This document shows positions 1 to 12,928 of a stretch of DNA of 64,000 bases, piece by piece (the stretch's first letter is position 1; each line of letters opens with the position of its first letter). The notes beneath the pieces are model-generated. The model worked only from the letters and a program-made list of their open reading frames with translations. It had not been told where the DNA came from and ran no database searches. Source of the DNA: Holothuria scabra (Eukaryota > Echinodermata > Holothuroidea > Aspidochirotida > Holothuriidae). A program made the position numbers and the translations under genes. The stretch spans positions 43,434,879-43,498,878 of the forward strand of contig CM074187.1 of NCBI GenBank assembly GCA_037179385.1, given 5' to 3'.

Positions 1-151
1 ATCAAACACTCTAAGTACAGTACAGTCCATGCTGTGAGCTACAGTGCTGCATTTTTGGACTTGCTCTTGATCAAAGAGCTGTACTAATTGATAATTTCTG
101 AAGACTACAACAAAAATTATACTTTGGGGTGAGAGTTGACTTGACTGCCTT
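1..151 (-). mobile_element. TTAA-flanked MITE, family A, truncated by window start
   Basis: Matches the fuller copies at 8911-9211, 43198-43494 and 60838-61131 through the shared stretch reading roughly CACTCTnAGTACAGTnCAT, the ACTACAA..TTTGGGGTGAGAG end block, and a terminal CCTTTTAA. The right edge abuts TTAA at 152-155. It is non-coding. The orientation is opposite to the 8.9-kb copy. TTAA flanks suggest a piggyBac-type mobiliser, which is inference from the target motif only. Confidence 0.7.
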
Positions 152-155
152 TTAA

Positions 156-1682
156 TATGCAACTTAAAAGGACTACACACAATGTCATTGCAACAGATGT
201 GAAGTTGTACAATTAATGGCCCTATTTTGCCCATAAAATATGTAACATGGTTCATTGCTTCTATTAGCTTAATATGATAAATTGTGTTGAAAACAGAGAG
301 GACTAGAGGAAGTACACAGAATTTTAAAGGGGCTGTGTAACCCGTAGGCCATAGCAAGAACTTGTTAATTACCCTCAGAGAAGTGATATCACACAAACTA
401 CTTGGTTTGGGAGGGTAACCTGACCATACCTCAGAAAACTCTGACTCTTTGCCAGGAGTTATTACTCAACTCCACATACCTTGGAGTAACCATTTCCTGT
501 AAATTTTCCATATGTCCTACTTTGGTTTTGTTAATTGTCACAACTACCTCACTATCACCACCTCAATATTTTTCCACTGCATTTCAAAAATTTTATGTCC
601 TATAGACTCCAAATTTACAGAATGCCTCATACCTCTATTTCTTTTTTCAATGTTCTACATAATCAGCGTGTCACTAATAAAATATTTATGAGACTGTAAT
701 ATTTAAGTTTGCATGCACACAGCACCAGCACACATCAAAGGCAATGTCATGAATTAATGATAGCCACCATGACATTGGTGAGGCCAATACCAAGAATGAC
801 AAGTAACTTCAGCATCCTTACCAAATTAATTCAAACTAAGTGCAATACCTAGTTTCTTTTCTTAGCCATATGGAAAGGACAACTCTAGGCCAGTTTTATA
901 ATTGCTACTATAAAACCAGCAATCGCTGGTAAAGAATGTTGTTCCCATGTTAATGTCTGACCTTCATAAAAACAGGGCCTCTTTATTTCTGAGGCTGATG
1001 CTGAAAGGCCACCATGTGGAATTGGTGATCATCTGATTTAACAGATGACCACAGGCCTACTGTGCAAGATGTTAATAGCATTTTGAACAGAAAAAGTACG
1101 GAGTAGGGAAAATTAGGAGCTGTCTGAGACAATATTCAAAAGTACATATTTCTGGAATCAGGAAGGAGATATTTTAACCCCTATTAAATAACAGTCCAAT
1201 AGAAGGACTGAATATTTGCAACATCTGCTGCTTTTCCCATCCTTTAATACCCTTCTAATACCTTTCTGTATTGTACAGCCTTATATCTGTGATCCTGTGT
1301 ACAATTTCCTGGAGTATTCTCCCCTTTCCATCCTTAAGATCCTGGATTTAAATACTCCTTATTCCCTGTCACACTCAGCTCCAATCAATAATTAATCCTC
1401 TTCAAACAGCAAGGAGCATCCCAAATTCACAACTAACACCCTTTCCCAGCCTTTGTTCCTTCTATCCCTCCTTAGTAAGCTAATCAGTTTAGGATTTGCA
1501 GGATTATGATTTTAACCACATAGCTTCTGTAATTCTTCCAGCCCCAGTAAGCTGCTTACAAAAAAAAAGAAAAAAGAAAGAACCTGAAGACCTGGATATA
1601 ACTGTTATATGAGTGCCATAAAATCTACTGCACTACAACAGCATCTTTAGACCAGTTTCCTGTTCAATCTTTAAACACTTAC
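156..1682. other. A+T-rich non-coding stretch
   Basis: No reading frame with convincing protein character, no RNA gene and no recognised repeat. Short A-rich runs occur near 1560. It probably lies in an intron or downstream of the minus-strand gene whose exon ends at 12929. Confidence 0.5.
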
Positions 1683-1722
1683 CATTTTTCATGAAAACTT
1701 GTATACTGCAGATTGCCATAAA
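1683..1722 (-). CDS. Candidate internal exon of unknown minus-strand gene
   Basis: On the minus strand a 40-nt segment lies between a plausible acceptor (CTTTTCTTGTTTATGAG) and a strong donor (AATG followed by GTAAGTG). The open frame reads FMAICSIQVFMKN plus one base (phase 0 in, 1 out). Its entry phase fits the exit phase of the candidate exon at 7705-7775. The frame stays open further upstream, to about 1768. The peptide is not recognised. A chance match is quite possible because short exons are easy to find in A+T-rich DNA. Confidence 0.18.
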
Positions 1723-4627
1723 CTCATAAACAAGAAAAGCAGTCACCCCAATTTTAATTACGAAACCCTCCTATATGTTTTCTTATATAGGTCTTTAAAA
1801 TCATGTGACAATATTTACATGAAATGTATATGCTGAATACCAAGTCTGGTTTAGCTGTAATCTGACAATTCATGAGAGATATTTGCAAAGGAAATGAGAC
1901 TTGAAATCACCAGATTAAGAAAACATTCTTGGGGCAAAGTTGGCAAACTCTGACTCCTTATTTACTCTTTTCTTTAAATACAAATAGGCAAAAATGGCAT
2001 ACACATATTTAAAATGTTTTCAACTGAAAATAAACATATGCACTTTATTGTGTGAGCAAAAGCAAATAAAATATACATCAATGAAATATTCATCAATTGA
2101 CATAATTTATCGGTGACTGTTCCAAAATTGTCAATCTTCTCACACTTTCCAACTCCCGCTTTCTCAAAATTTCATGTAAATGAGGGCACAGTAAACTTAA
2201 TAAAACTTCACTTCACTTGTCAATCCCAGCATGGAATATGCCCCCAAAATAGTCACTGAAGAAGCAGACTAAATCTTCCACTTCCCCCTCCAATTTGTCT
2301 ATTGGCAAGCAGACTATACAACACAACCTGTTGGTTTTGATTCCACAAGCTCACTCTACTCAAGAAGCCTTCAAAAGAAAAGATCATCTAGCTGTTACTA
2401 GAGCTATGTAGGCATTACCAAGCATTTTTCCAAATGTTGTTAGTAGACAGCTTTCCCCATTTTGCATTTGTCTCACAGGGAAAACATGCACACAGCTACA
2501 ATTGTATGGTGCTAATGAAATACCGAAATAACTCCCAATCTCCACTGGGATCAATTAAGATTTGCCTTTCTCCCAGACTGCCTCACTAAACGAGGGGGAC
2601 ACAAACCAGAAATAAGGTCATCTGCCAGGATCTGTAAAAGGATACAAAGCTGGAGTTACCATGGTTGTTAGAGCTGCAATTTAAATACCACTAATGAAGT
2701 AAAAAAAACCTCCAATTATCACCAATTATTTTCATTACTTGGAACACAGAACATATGCCAGTTTGCTGAAGGTGTTCAACGAGAAATACAAGTCATTCTG
2801 TTTCACAAATTCCTCTACTTAATGAAGTGCCTGAGGAAAACCAGACGTTCTAATAAAGAAAGCCTCACTCAATTACATTATTCTGCATGTTTGGAATACC
2901 AAAAATTTACAACAGCATTTTCATCAAAACTTTTTTTCCAGGTTAGAGTAGAGATCCCTCCCATTCCTGAATATTAAACAAAGTGTAATGAATTACTGAG
3001 GAACTTAAGCCAATGGATTTCTTTAGATCCTACAATAAATGAATGAGATAGATTGGAAGTGTCATGGCCACAATGATACCAAATAAATCATCCCTAAGAA
3101 ACTATCTCTCAGTACCCCCCCTTAATATACCTGGACAATTTCTTCCTGGGCAACCTGGCCACACAGAAACAAGGGTTTAAGGTCCCATTAAGCTTGGATA
3201 TGTTAGAGAGGTACTTATTCTGAGCATTCTGTTGAAATTTGCATTTAAAACCAAAAAGGGCTTTCAAGATTTAGGCAGGTAAGTTATCACATTTTCAACA
3301 AAAAGTGGACTTGACACAAGCACACATGACATCATATTCCACAGTAATGGGCAATCTTTTGCTTTTCTTTAAACAAAGAACACTCTGGAACACATATCTA
3401 GTGAGTCCTTCATTTTCTAATATCTCAAGAAAGATTTGTCTGATTTGAATGGAAGTTTCATCATACTGTATACATTTGGTTCCTTTTTAACATATGAAAA
3501 TTAATTTTTTTTGCTTAAACTTCCCCTTTAATTTGACTTGTTGGCATTGTCTAGAGTGGGTATTCTCGTGGGAGAAATTCTATAATAAGAATTGAGTTGA
3601 CCCCAGTGAGGTGTCCAGAGGGTCTGTCGAGGGGAGCAATCTAGGTGAGAATTGTCCAGAGAAAAGCTGTCCTTAAAAGCTAAAATGATGAACAAGGCAC
3701 TGCGACTGCCTTTGATTTTACTTTTCCAAACATTATACAACCCACAAGAGAACTACAAAAATTACCGCTCTCAAATTCTGAAAAGCTACATTTTGGGTAA
3801 AAATATTCTAACCTCACAGAAAACTAGATGTTTTGAATAATTGAGTGTGAAGGCCTAAGTTCTCAATCTTGTTTGGAAGTGCCTCGAAGCATTTTAAGAC
3901 CAGTTGCTTGAACTTCATAATCATACTCTCACAGAGAATGGAAATCCCAAAGGTTCTCTTGTCCACTTTCATTTGAAAAATGAAAAGAAAGAATCGTGAG
4001 TGGAAAAGGTTGGCTTAATCTGCAAATCAATGTTGTCGCAACTTCTGCATTAAAGTTGTGATTCATTATTGCTTTCCATACATCAACAAGTTAAAGTACA
4101 AAGCATCTATCTAAACTTAGTCTTAAAAGCCTGTAGAGAGGTGTCGTTAACTGTCTCGGCTACTGTCAACACTGTAGTCAAGAGTTCATTGACTGGTTTA
4201 CATGAATGAAGCTTTGAGCAAAGTATTTTGGTCACAGAAATAAACATGTACAAGAACAAATCAGAGAGGTCTGTTTCTTAAAATGTTACTGTACCAATAC
4301 AATTGTGAGTTTCATATATTTTTCCAGGAAATGCTTCTTTTGACCAGAAATGAATTAAATATTCAAGGAGGCACATATTCAAAAAGAAGGACTATACTTA
4401 ATTGAAAAATTAAAAGGCAAAAAAAAAATGATATGCAAACAGAAGGCATACGCTTAAAATGAAAAATTCAAACAAAAAAAGGAAAGAATTTTTTTTCCGA
4501 TTGACATTCATTGACCACCATTGCATGCGAAGGTAGACATAAAATAATTAGTTGAATAATCAGACAGTAATATCCTTTAATTTCTTCTGGACTTCTGGGC
4601 TTTTAACACTACCCGGGTAGTGAGATA
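1723..4627. other. A+T-rich stretch without supported genes
   Basis: No supported coding or RNA gene. Open frames at 3528-3740 and 3652-3840 overlap on opposite strands and have no protein-like composition. It may be intronic. Confidence 0.5.
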
Positions 4628-4745
4628 GATGAGGTTTTACAGCTCAGTTTCTAATCTACTGGTTTAAGTCAGGCTGGTCACCAACCTGTTTTTCAGTTGT
4701 GGCTCACTGGCTTATTATTCTTACCCCTTTGCTAACCTATGAAAC
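4628..4745 (-). mobile_element. tRNA-derived SINE, partial copy
   Basis: Carries the family's 3' half in reverse: GTTTTACAGCTCAGTTTCTA, then GGTTTAAGTCAGGCTGGTCA and CAGTTGTGGCTCACTGGCTT. The same blocks occur in at least nine other copies here (for example 17250, 32726, 36640, 58185). The tRNA-like head is missing, so the copy is truncated. Confidence 0.8.
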
Positions 4746-4859
4746 ACAACCCTCTATAATTTAACAAGCCTTTCCCTTATTTCTATTTGTTTGGAAGACA
4801 ATGAAAATCAAGTCTAAACCTGCAAATTTTCTAACAAGACAAACTTCAACATCCACCTT

Positions 4860-4890
4860 TTTTCTTTTTTTTTTTTTTTGGGGGGGGGGG
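4860..4890. repeat. T-run/G-run homopolymer junction
   Basis: A run of T with one interrupting C, followed directly by ten G. A similar T-run/G-run junction is at 23077-23103 and a C-run at 25670-25683. Lengths of such tracts are unreliable in assemblies. Confidence 0.9.
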
Positions 4891-7704
4891 TTAATTCAGA
4901 TTTTTATAACTTAAGTTACATGTTTAATGCTGCAAAGCTTCACATACAATTTCGATGTGTTACCATCTTCACAAAATGCTGACTGATGAGGCTTCTGTGA
5001 GTTCTGTTGCAACTGAAAAGGTTCTAAGAAAACAGCACAATGACAGAGAAGAAGGTTCTCCGTCGAGTTTTTACCATACTCCCCAAGTTTCTCTCTTTAT
5101 GGATCAATAAAAATAAATGTGGTCCAATTAACCTAAAAACTTGTTTCCTTCCCTCCAATGAAATTCACTCCCTTCAAAACAATCTTCATGGTTTTAAAGC
5201 TTATCTGAGCTCTATTAATTACTAGTATCAAACTAAACTGTCACAATTTCCCTCACCTGAAAATACATCAACTTCACTCACTTCTCATAACTTGGATTAA
5301 GATACAAAGACTAAAGTCCATTGCTACTGACATCAAACTTCTTAAATCCTCGCAGCAAGCTGCTCCTACAATCTTTGTGAATGATTAATTAGTTAACACA
5401 TTTTTTGGTTCATGGAGATGAGTAGCCTACATCTGTTGTTCTAGTGTGTAGGCTATGTACAGTTCTTACTCAATCCCTTAAACCCTATCAAGTCTGTGTA
5501 GCCTTTTTACCTAAATTCAGTTGCATTTATTTCAGTTCTCCCAGGAGAACAGTTAACAGAGAAATTCAAGACAATGCTCTACACAATTAAGAAAGACTAG
5601 AACCTCATTACACAAGCAATGCTCAGTTTTGTCCACATTTCAGAGATAACTGCCACAATTAAGAAGCATTATGTATCACAAATACTTCCGATGGAAACAA
5701 ACAGATGCTTAAAATGTTTTTGATGCTTTAGAACACAATAAAATAGTTTACACCAGGAACATACACAATATTCATCACCCTGAATAATCAAAATTTGACA
5801 AACAAACCAGTGGAGGGTGTGAATATAGATCGACAACAATAGATCAAATATCATTATGTTGCATGAAAAATTTTAAATATATGCAAGGTAAACACAAATA
5901 TACAAAACAGTTCTTGTAAGGAAAACAAATCATCCTTGAAATTTTTTAAGAATTTTAAAGAATTACATTCAAAAAATTGATCACAAATCAAATGGGAGAA
6001 AAAACTTTGAAAAAAATTGACACAATACTCTATTTTATCCAAACAAATAATGTGCATGACATGCTGTAAACCAATCCAAAGACTGCTTACATTTCATGGC
6101 CAGTACCACTCTAAATTTTCCATGCATATCCCTCCAAGCTCTTCTCTATTTACTTTTGCATTATTCTTTTTCATCAATTATTTTGCATTGCTTTTCTTGA
6201 TTTCATTTTCCCACAAGTATGGAATTGCACATCCCTCCATCAAAATGTCTTTCACAATTGTCATAAAACCCTTGGGGCCCTGTATTACTGACAATTGAAC
6301 GCTTCACAAAAATTACATTATGGAATCAATTCACCGTCTCTCTGCTTTGAATGTATGATCTATGCAGCAAGCCTCCACTCTGCAAAACTGTCCGGAAAGA
6401 TGATTGCAAAATTCAACAGACATCATCTACACTAAATCTACAGTAAGCTCATTATGTCCTTCAAAATACCTTTAGATTTACACTGAAAATGAGATAAAAA
6501 CTGAGTAAGGTTTGTGAAGTAATATTCTTGAACACTTGAACCGAAGCCGATTGTCAAAATCCTGGCTAGGAGAGCTTCTTAAGTCCTGTTGTCAAGTTTT
6601 GGTGGTAGCATACAGTTGATCAAGTCTTTTGTTGTCTCCTTCAATGGGAGTCTATTCCATCAAAGGGTTCTTTTGAATAGGTTTACAGAGAACACTCATT
6701 CAGGCTTACTAATCTCCCTAAGCTGTTAGTGCTGTGAATTACTCTCTCTTTGTGCAAATATGCAATTGAGAGAATCCCTGTAACTACTGTATCTGCTCTG
6801 GTATGAAGGAAGTATATGAACCTGGTAGGTGTGATTCAGGCAATAGACATTCATCTTAGAGAAGGGGTTGTAAAAAGAGTCCACCTATTGTGAGAATGGG
6901 TTGTAGCAAGAAGTATGTTATTAGAGAGTAGTCATGCTTGTTCAAAGGAAAAATGATTCTCATATAACTTGTGTAATTTGGCTAAAAGGTGGAAATTAAA
7001 CTGACATGCATGAAGAAGTTCCCTGCAATGTTTAGGTTGTAAATGATTTGTGTCGAGAAAATTACAGACGTGATTCACATGAATGAAAATGGGTTGAATA
7101 GTAAATACCAAAGTGAACACTACATAGTAACCTAAAGGCCTATTGACTCATTGAGTGATAACATGTAATGTTAGTACTAGCCCACAGCAGTACATTAAAA
7201 GCAATCTCAATGAGCAGAATTGCATGGAGAAAATCCCTTTACAGATAAGAATAAATCAACAATTGTGTGAAAATAAATTCAATGGCACCTCATACTGCAA
7301 CTATTGATAAAGTGCCAATTGACTGCAACTTACACAAAACTTTTATGTAATGAGAGTGCATGGCCTTTAAGATTTGCCAGAAATGGAGGTCAAATAATAG
7401 AAATTTTAGACAGGCATAATGACAGGATCAAATGCCATTTTGAGCCTCAAAAGATTTCTTGTGAAGAGAATATTTAAATAGGCACTTCCTTAGTTAGTTG
7501 TGTATGCATGAATAATTAAAGTTACTGCAGAATGCACTGTCATACATGACCATGAATACTACATTTGCACAGGGATATATGTATCCATGGATACCAGTCT
7601 ATCATTGTTGAAGTAGTATTATGAAATGAAGACTGTGGGTATTCCACTTCTCTTAAACCTTTTGACCAGTAAGCAAAAGAACTGTCTATTAAATGCAAAC
7701 TCAC
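4891..7704. other. A+T-rich stretch without supported genes
   Basis: No supported gene. On the minus strand near 5262 there is a donor-like TTTTCAG/GTGAGG, and upstream of it a short frame ending in a stop codon. Neither was strong enough to call. Confidence 0.45.
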
Positions 7705-7775
7705 CTGTAAGTTAACCTCACTAAGCCTGGGGCTGTTTACGCAGTGTTTAAATAGGGTAAAATGACAGCCCCATA
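7705..7775 (-). CDS. Candidate internal exon of unknown minus-strand gene
   Basis: A 71-nt minus-strand segment between a good acceptor (TTGTTGTATCCAGTTGCAG) and a strong donor (TTACAG followed by GTGAGTTT). One frame is open through the segment, giving 23 full codons with WGCHFTLFKHCVNSPRL. Phase 1 in, 0 out. The entry phase fits the candidate exon at 9938-9973. The peptide is not recognised. Confidence 0.27.
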
Positions 7776-8910
7776 CTGCAACTGGATACAACAAAACTGT
7801 TTTGATTTCAAGAGAAGGCAAACATACCATTCATTGGCACTGCATTAACAGGTCTTGGGAACTAACTACCTGAGAGTTTGGATACTGGGATGACACAGGA
7901 ACCCTATCCACAAATAAATTATCTGGACCATAGTAGGCAAATTTTTTGTAGACTGCTGCTGAAAATTGTAAACTAATATGGTATTTCTACTAAGTTGTTT
8001 ACTTTTAAAGGTGTTAACGAAGTTAAACATCACTTGAACATGTTCACTCTAATACAGGCAATGGTGTTTTTTTTAAAACTTTTTTCATAATATTTTTGGT
8101 AAACTTTGTTAGGTTCTCACGGTTGGAAAGGTCTTTCATAATTGCAACAAACCTCACAAGATAACTATCAGTGATAGCAAGACATATGTGCCATGAAGCT
8201 AACATGTTTAGTACAGAATGTACCTAAGGGTTCCCACTTTAGCATCAATCCAGAAATGCAAAAACCACAATTTTTCTGTATAACCATTCCACCTGATCTA
8301 AAATCAAGAATAAGAATGGCATTCAATAAACCTGTAAAACCTGGACAAAGATCCTGTTTTCCCATTCATAATTTAAATATTATGCTGCTTGGAGGATCTT
8401 CAAATTTATGCAGTTTCTATAATTTTCTGCCAAAAATTTTTGGCTAATTTAAAGAACTTCCACAAATCCTTGACAAATGACACTGAAACAAATGAAAGAA
8501 ACCCCATTGTACCATTTGGTTCAGTTTAAAACTTCCACATGCCAACAATTCAAAGACATCGAAGTTAGTAATTTTGCCGATTCAAATGTCCCACCTCTCT
8601 TTAATGTGGGACTTGCCAGAAATTCCATGCGTCAAGATATAGGCCATTATATAGCAATGGGTCCAGAATATCTGTGTCAGGCATGCGAACTAAACCGCAA
8701 GTGCACATTTCACCGCACAACTCCCTGCTTTCACTCCACCAGGTATGTTGTGTGACATACTTCCAGGTCCAGATCACAATCTTGAATGATGGTCATCAGG
8801 AGATCTGTCTGTAGCCAACCAGATGGAAATAGAACCTGAACAAGAGGTTCCTGATTTTTATTTGCTTGGGCCAGGTTGGGCTTTGTCTGTCCTATTTGAC
8901 ATCAGCTTAT

Positions 8911-9211
8911 AGGGCCAATCCTCTCACCCAAAACTACACTTCTTGTACAGGGTTACAGAAACTCTACATTGGCCCAGCTTTTTGATTGACTCTTAATTCA
9001 AACAATGCAGGTTACCAAAGCTTATATCACACAGCATGAACTGTAAGAACTGAGACTGTTTTCATTGTGACATAGATCTTTTCTATACTCACCCTGAAGC
9101 AATAAACTGAGATTGTGACTGGATAAGGATGAATTTCAGACAATTGTGGGAGGGGCTTAAGTACGAGGGTTAGGAGAATTGGTACTGTTGGGGGTTAGAG
9201 AACTGGGCCTT
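8911..9211 (+). mobile_element. TTAA-flanked MITE, family A, full-length copy
   Basis: About 300 bp and non-coding. Starts AGGGCCAATCCTCTCACCC and ends GGGTTAGAGAACTGGGCCTT, so the ends are imperfect inverted repeats. Flanked by TTAT on the left and TTAA on the right. Nearly the same element is at 43198-43494. Internal blocks such as ACACAGCATGAACTG and TGAATTTCA.ACAATTGTGG are shared among copies. Confidence 0.8.
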
Positions 9212-9937
9212 TAAAGTTAGATGAGGTTTTAACCAATTGGTCTAACCAATTGATCTAAGTTGACCAATCACCTTTTTTTCTAGAACTCTTAGGCTCACTT
9301 ATGACATTTTGCACGTGGGACAAAAGAAGAAAAGATTATCGTGCATTTTTACAATAATTTAATAGAAACAAAAAGTAGTGACTATTTGGAATTAACATAA
9401 AAGACAAACTGAAAGTATCTTCCAGGCTTATTTAATGATCTGAAACTCAATACAGCCAGTTTCAGCAGTGTCATGCTATTATTGATTCAAAGTTTTAAAC
9501 TCCACCCGCATACTGAATACATTCACAATTTGATTCAAAAAGTATCCAAATTTTGGAAACCATGAATCCCTCCTTGTTTTTGTCTAGTAGTTAAATGTAT
9601 ACTTTAGCACACACATGTACCAACCAACCATGTGCTGTACAATATTGCATTGAGCTTGAATGCACTTTACTGCAACCAGCACAAAATGTCACTTGTCACT
9701 GAAGTTAAGGAGCTCTTACAAAGCGCTTGAAAATTCAATTACTAACAAAATAAAATTACATTCACTGTATTGGAGGGAGATAACAGGTAACAACAGAACT
9801 GAACCACAAAGAAAAAAAAAAGAGATAAAAATCTGCAATCATTTAAAGGTTGAATAGATTTAGCAGTGTGTGTAATCACAGCTGTCCATTTACAATTTTA
9901 TAAAAATTCACAATTTCTTTCAGTTTTTTCTACTCAC

Positions 9938-9973
9938 CAACTATGAAATCAGCCTTGTTTAATAATGGGTTTA
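9938..9973 (-). CDS. Candidate internal exon of unknown minus-strand gene
   Basis: A 36-nt minus-strand segment. Upstream is a pyrimidine-rich acceptor (CCAGTCTATTTATCCATCCTCAG). Downstream is GTTG followed by GTGAGTAG. The open frame reads NPLLNKADFIV in phase 1 in, 1 out. The length is a multiple of three, so the exon can be skipped without a frameshift. Its phases agree with the candidates at 12059-12127 and 7705-7775. No function is inferred. Confidence 0.28.
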
Positions 9974-12058
9974 CTGAGGATGGATAAATAGACTGGAATA
10001 CGCACCGTTTCAGTTTTGAAACACTTTTTCAAAGTACCTATTTTGCATTTTTATTCAATATTTCAGACTGAATTTGATAGGCTAACACTACATCATGGAC
10101 TCTCTTGCTTTTTTAAGCTCACTAGCAAAGGGTAAATATTTGAGTTATTGAAAACTTTGTCAGTATCATTATTATTGGTGAATTGGTTAAGTGAAAGACA
10201 AATACACACAACACAAACACAGACAGGTGTGCATATATATTGTCATAGTATTGAATCTCTGAATGTTCCCAAACCAGCTGTTGTCGCCACTTTAAAATTA
10301 ATTTAAAAAGGTTTACAGAACTTTGTTTAAAATGAAAAATATCAAAAACTTAAATGTTTCTGATATATTTTTGTTTCATTCAATAACACAAAAGGGCCTT
10401 CCAAATTCACCATACATGCACCTTTGTGTTTACATGCACCTCAGCTTATTTACATCAGCATAAAAACGTGAATAATATTCCTGATCAGTTTTTACAATGC
10501 TGCCATGTGGGTTTATGACATGTTCCCATTATTGAGAAAGTAATTTGACTTAAGTCTAAAAATCAGGAATATAAAGGAAATTCCCCTACTACAAAATATC
10601 ACAATGAGGCTTTAGGAGAAAGGCAAGCAACAAATGTATCTCAACAAACTAACTAAAAACAATAGGTTCAAAAATATGTAAACGAAACACTTAATGTGTA
10701 GCCTTATATTCCCAAAATACCATCCAATGATTTACAAATGCTTAAAGGACAAGAGTTTAACAGTGAATAATTAACCATTGCCTCGAGCGATTCATTTTAT
10801 CTTTTCTTACTGATTTACCAGAATCAACAGACATTGAAGAGGTCTTTCAAGTGAAGCATTTTCCCATTTGAGTCAGAACAATCATGGATCTATCAATTTC
10901 TAATGCAAACACAGACCCCAAGCTTAATTGTTTCACATCAGCAGCCAACCCCACCCATCTTGGGTCCCCCCCCCCTCAACTCATGTGAAGGTCTTTTTGC
11001 ACCCTGCGCCCTTTTCTCTCACCCTGTCCTTTTTCAAACTTTCCACTTGTGTGTGCACCATAAAGTGGGTACACCCTACTCCAAGGAGGGCACTGCAAAA
11101 CTCTGTATGGACTCCACTACAGTCTATTGCATGTGAGACACTAACATTTCAGTACAAAATGAGAGGAATGAATCTAACTAACTACCTGCCTGGATTACTT
11201 TGGAATTATTTAAATAAATCAGCCAACCGAAGACATGAAAGCATTTACAGATCAACAGTTTTCATCTTAAAATTTTGCAGTATATTAACAATGTTGGCCA
11301 AGGTTTCTTTAACATCCCATCTCAAATTACATGGCCACCTAAAGAGTCTCAGATCCTCTCCCCTCCCATCTCTTTTCAATAAAAGCTATTTCCTACCATA
11401 GCTTGGAAATATGACAAAGAGAGCAGTGCAGCAGAACTAGGGACTTTTATTGAACAATTCATATGAATGGATGCACTTCAAAGAAATTAACCTTTGAACA
11501 TGCTTAGCTCAGTTTTGATGACAGAGAATCTGCACACTGGCAGCATCCATTGATTAACAAGCATTTCCTGCTACCTCATGTATCATTTAAATGCAGGCTT
11601 GACTGTGACCTTCTGACTCCCATGTCCAAGCATGGAGGGGGCTACTGCTGACACAGTGGGCACACAGCCAGCTCTAATAGTAAAATATTACTTGAACATA
11701 AGCAAACATTTTGAAGACCATAGACTTCTACTTTTATTAGGCCTGTTATATTTTATTCTTACACTCCGCAGGCTACACAGAGTACATGCTATCTCCCCAT
11801 ACACCCACTGCAGTCCTCCACCCAAACTGGGAAGTACTCATGATGCATTGAATATCTTCAGCATGAGGTTAAGGCTTACTCCAATTGATGGAGAGATTTT
11901 CTTGCATGTTTGCATGCATGTGCACTGTACTTAAAATATACTGTGCCAATTTAGTGTGGTGTAAAAATTAATGAACATTATGACTGGTATAGAAATTTGG
12001 CTGCTCAAATACAAACTTTCCATTATGGTCCTTTAACAACAAGCATATACTACTGTAC
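9974..12058. other. Stretch without supported genes
   Basis: A 157-codon plus-strand frame at 10928-11401 is C/T-rich with no domain or splice support, and was not called. A C-run lies near 10966-10974. There is no recognised repeat family member. Confidence 0.45.
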
Positions 12059-12127
12059 CTGCAGTTGCCATTTTTATAGGATACATATCTTCTCCCCTGA
12101 CCCCTTCCTTAACATAGCTCCCACCGG
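12059..12127 (-). CDS. Candidate internal exon of unknown minus-strand gene
   Basis: A 69-nt minus-strand segment after a pyrimidine-rich acceptor (TTTGTTGCTGTTTTTGGAG), ending GCAG followed by GTACAG. The open frame includes SYVKEGVRGEDMYPIKMATA. Phase 1 in, 1 out, length a multiple of three. It would sit one or more exons downstream of the exon at 12929-13195, but that exon leaves in phase 0, so at least one intervening exon would be needed. The peptide is not recognised. Confidence 0.27.
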
Positions 12128-12461
12128 CTCCAAAAACAGCAACAAATAGGCCCTTAGGTTATGAGTTTTAGATTTTCCAGGTGTGCTAAAAATTACACTC
12201 CTCAGGAATTGCAAAAAATCACATTCTTCACAGTGATTTGCAGGAAGTGGTAGCATACAAAATTTTGCACCCTCGTGCCTCAAAATTCAAGGCATGGACT
12301 GATGGAAATATCATCATGACATTGTACCTGTAGACCTGGGTCAAGGCTTCTAATTTATTCTTATTTGATTTAGGCTACAAAGCTGCCATAAAGGCTACAT
12401 TATAGGTCTAGCCTATAGCTAGGCAGAAATACAAAGCAAAAATTGGTCCAGATCTAACTCA

Positions 12462-12709
12462 ACTGAGCAGTTATCCCAAATTGAACAAGTGTAGTAGACT
12501 GTCCAGTTTCATGATTGGCTGTTGTGAGTCATGTGGCAATGTTTTTTCTCTTCAAATGTGAAATTTACCAAAAATAGCTGTTTGGTTTACCTTGAATATG
12601 CAATAGCAAAGCCATAAAATGTAATTAAAGATGCTTTGAAGAGAAATAAGATGAAAACTGAGTTATTTAGCTTTTTCTTCAAAATAAGTTTGGGGGACTA
12701 CTCTTTACC
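12462..12709 (-). mobile_element. TTAA-type MITE, family B
   Basis: Reverse copy of the family at 21221, 38622 and 52319. It holds the diagnostic block CCAGTTTCATGATTGGCTGT and ends GGGGGACTACTCTTTACC before TTTTTAAG. Imperfect inverted ends are of the form TTAAAGGGCAAGAGCAGT. Non-coding. Confidence 0.7.
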
Positions 12710-12928
12710 TTTTTAAGTGTAGGCCTAAACTTACTGGCTATTCAAATGGAAGATTGACTAGGCCTAGGCCTTACAAGGGTCTCACTTTCATGGTAGGCTA
12801 GGCTCGAAAAGTTTAAGTTTGGGTGTTGCATTTAAGTCTATGGGCAGGACCAAAATACTAAGTTAGACCTTGGTCTATGGTCGAGTATGCAGTGCTAAGG
12901 CCTAGGCCTAGGATATGAAATGACTTAC

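Noticed and set aside
5262..5380. Minus-strand donor-like TTTTCAG/GTGAGG with upstream frame LLRGFKKFDVSSNGL
   Set aside because: The protein-like frame stops before the donor and the frame that reaches nearest the donor also stops. The signals do not belong to one exon.
10928..11401. 157-codon plus-strand frame
   Set aside because: C/T-rich composition, no domain, no splice support, and another frame overlaps it. Length is within chance for 64 kb.
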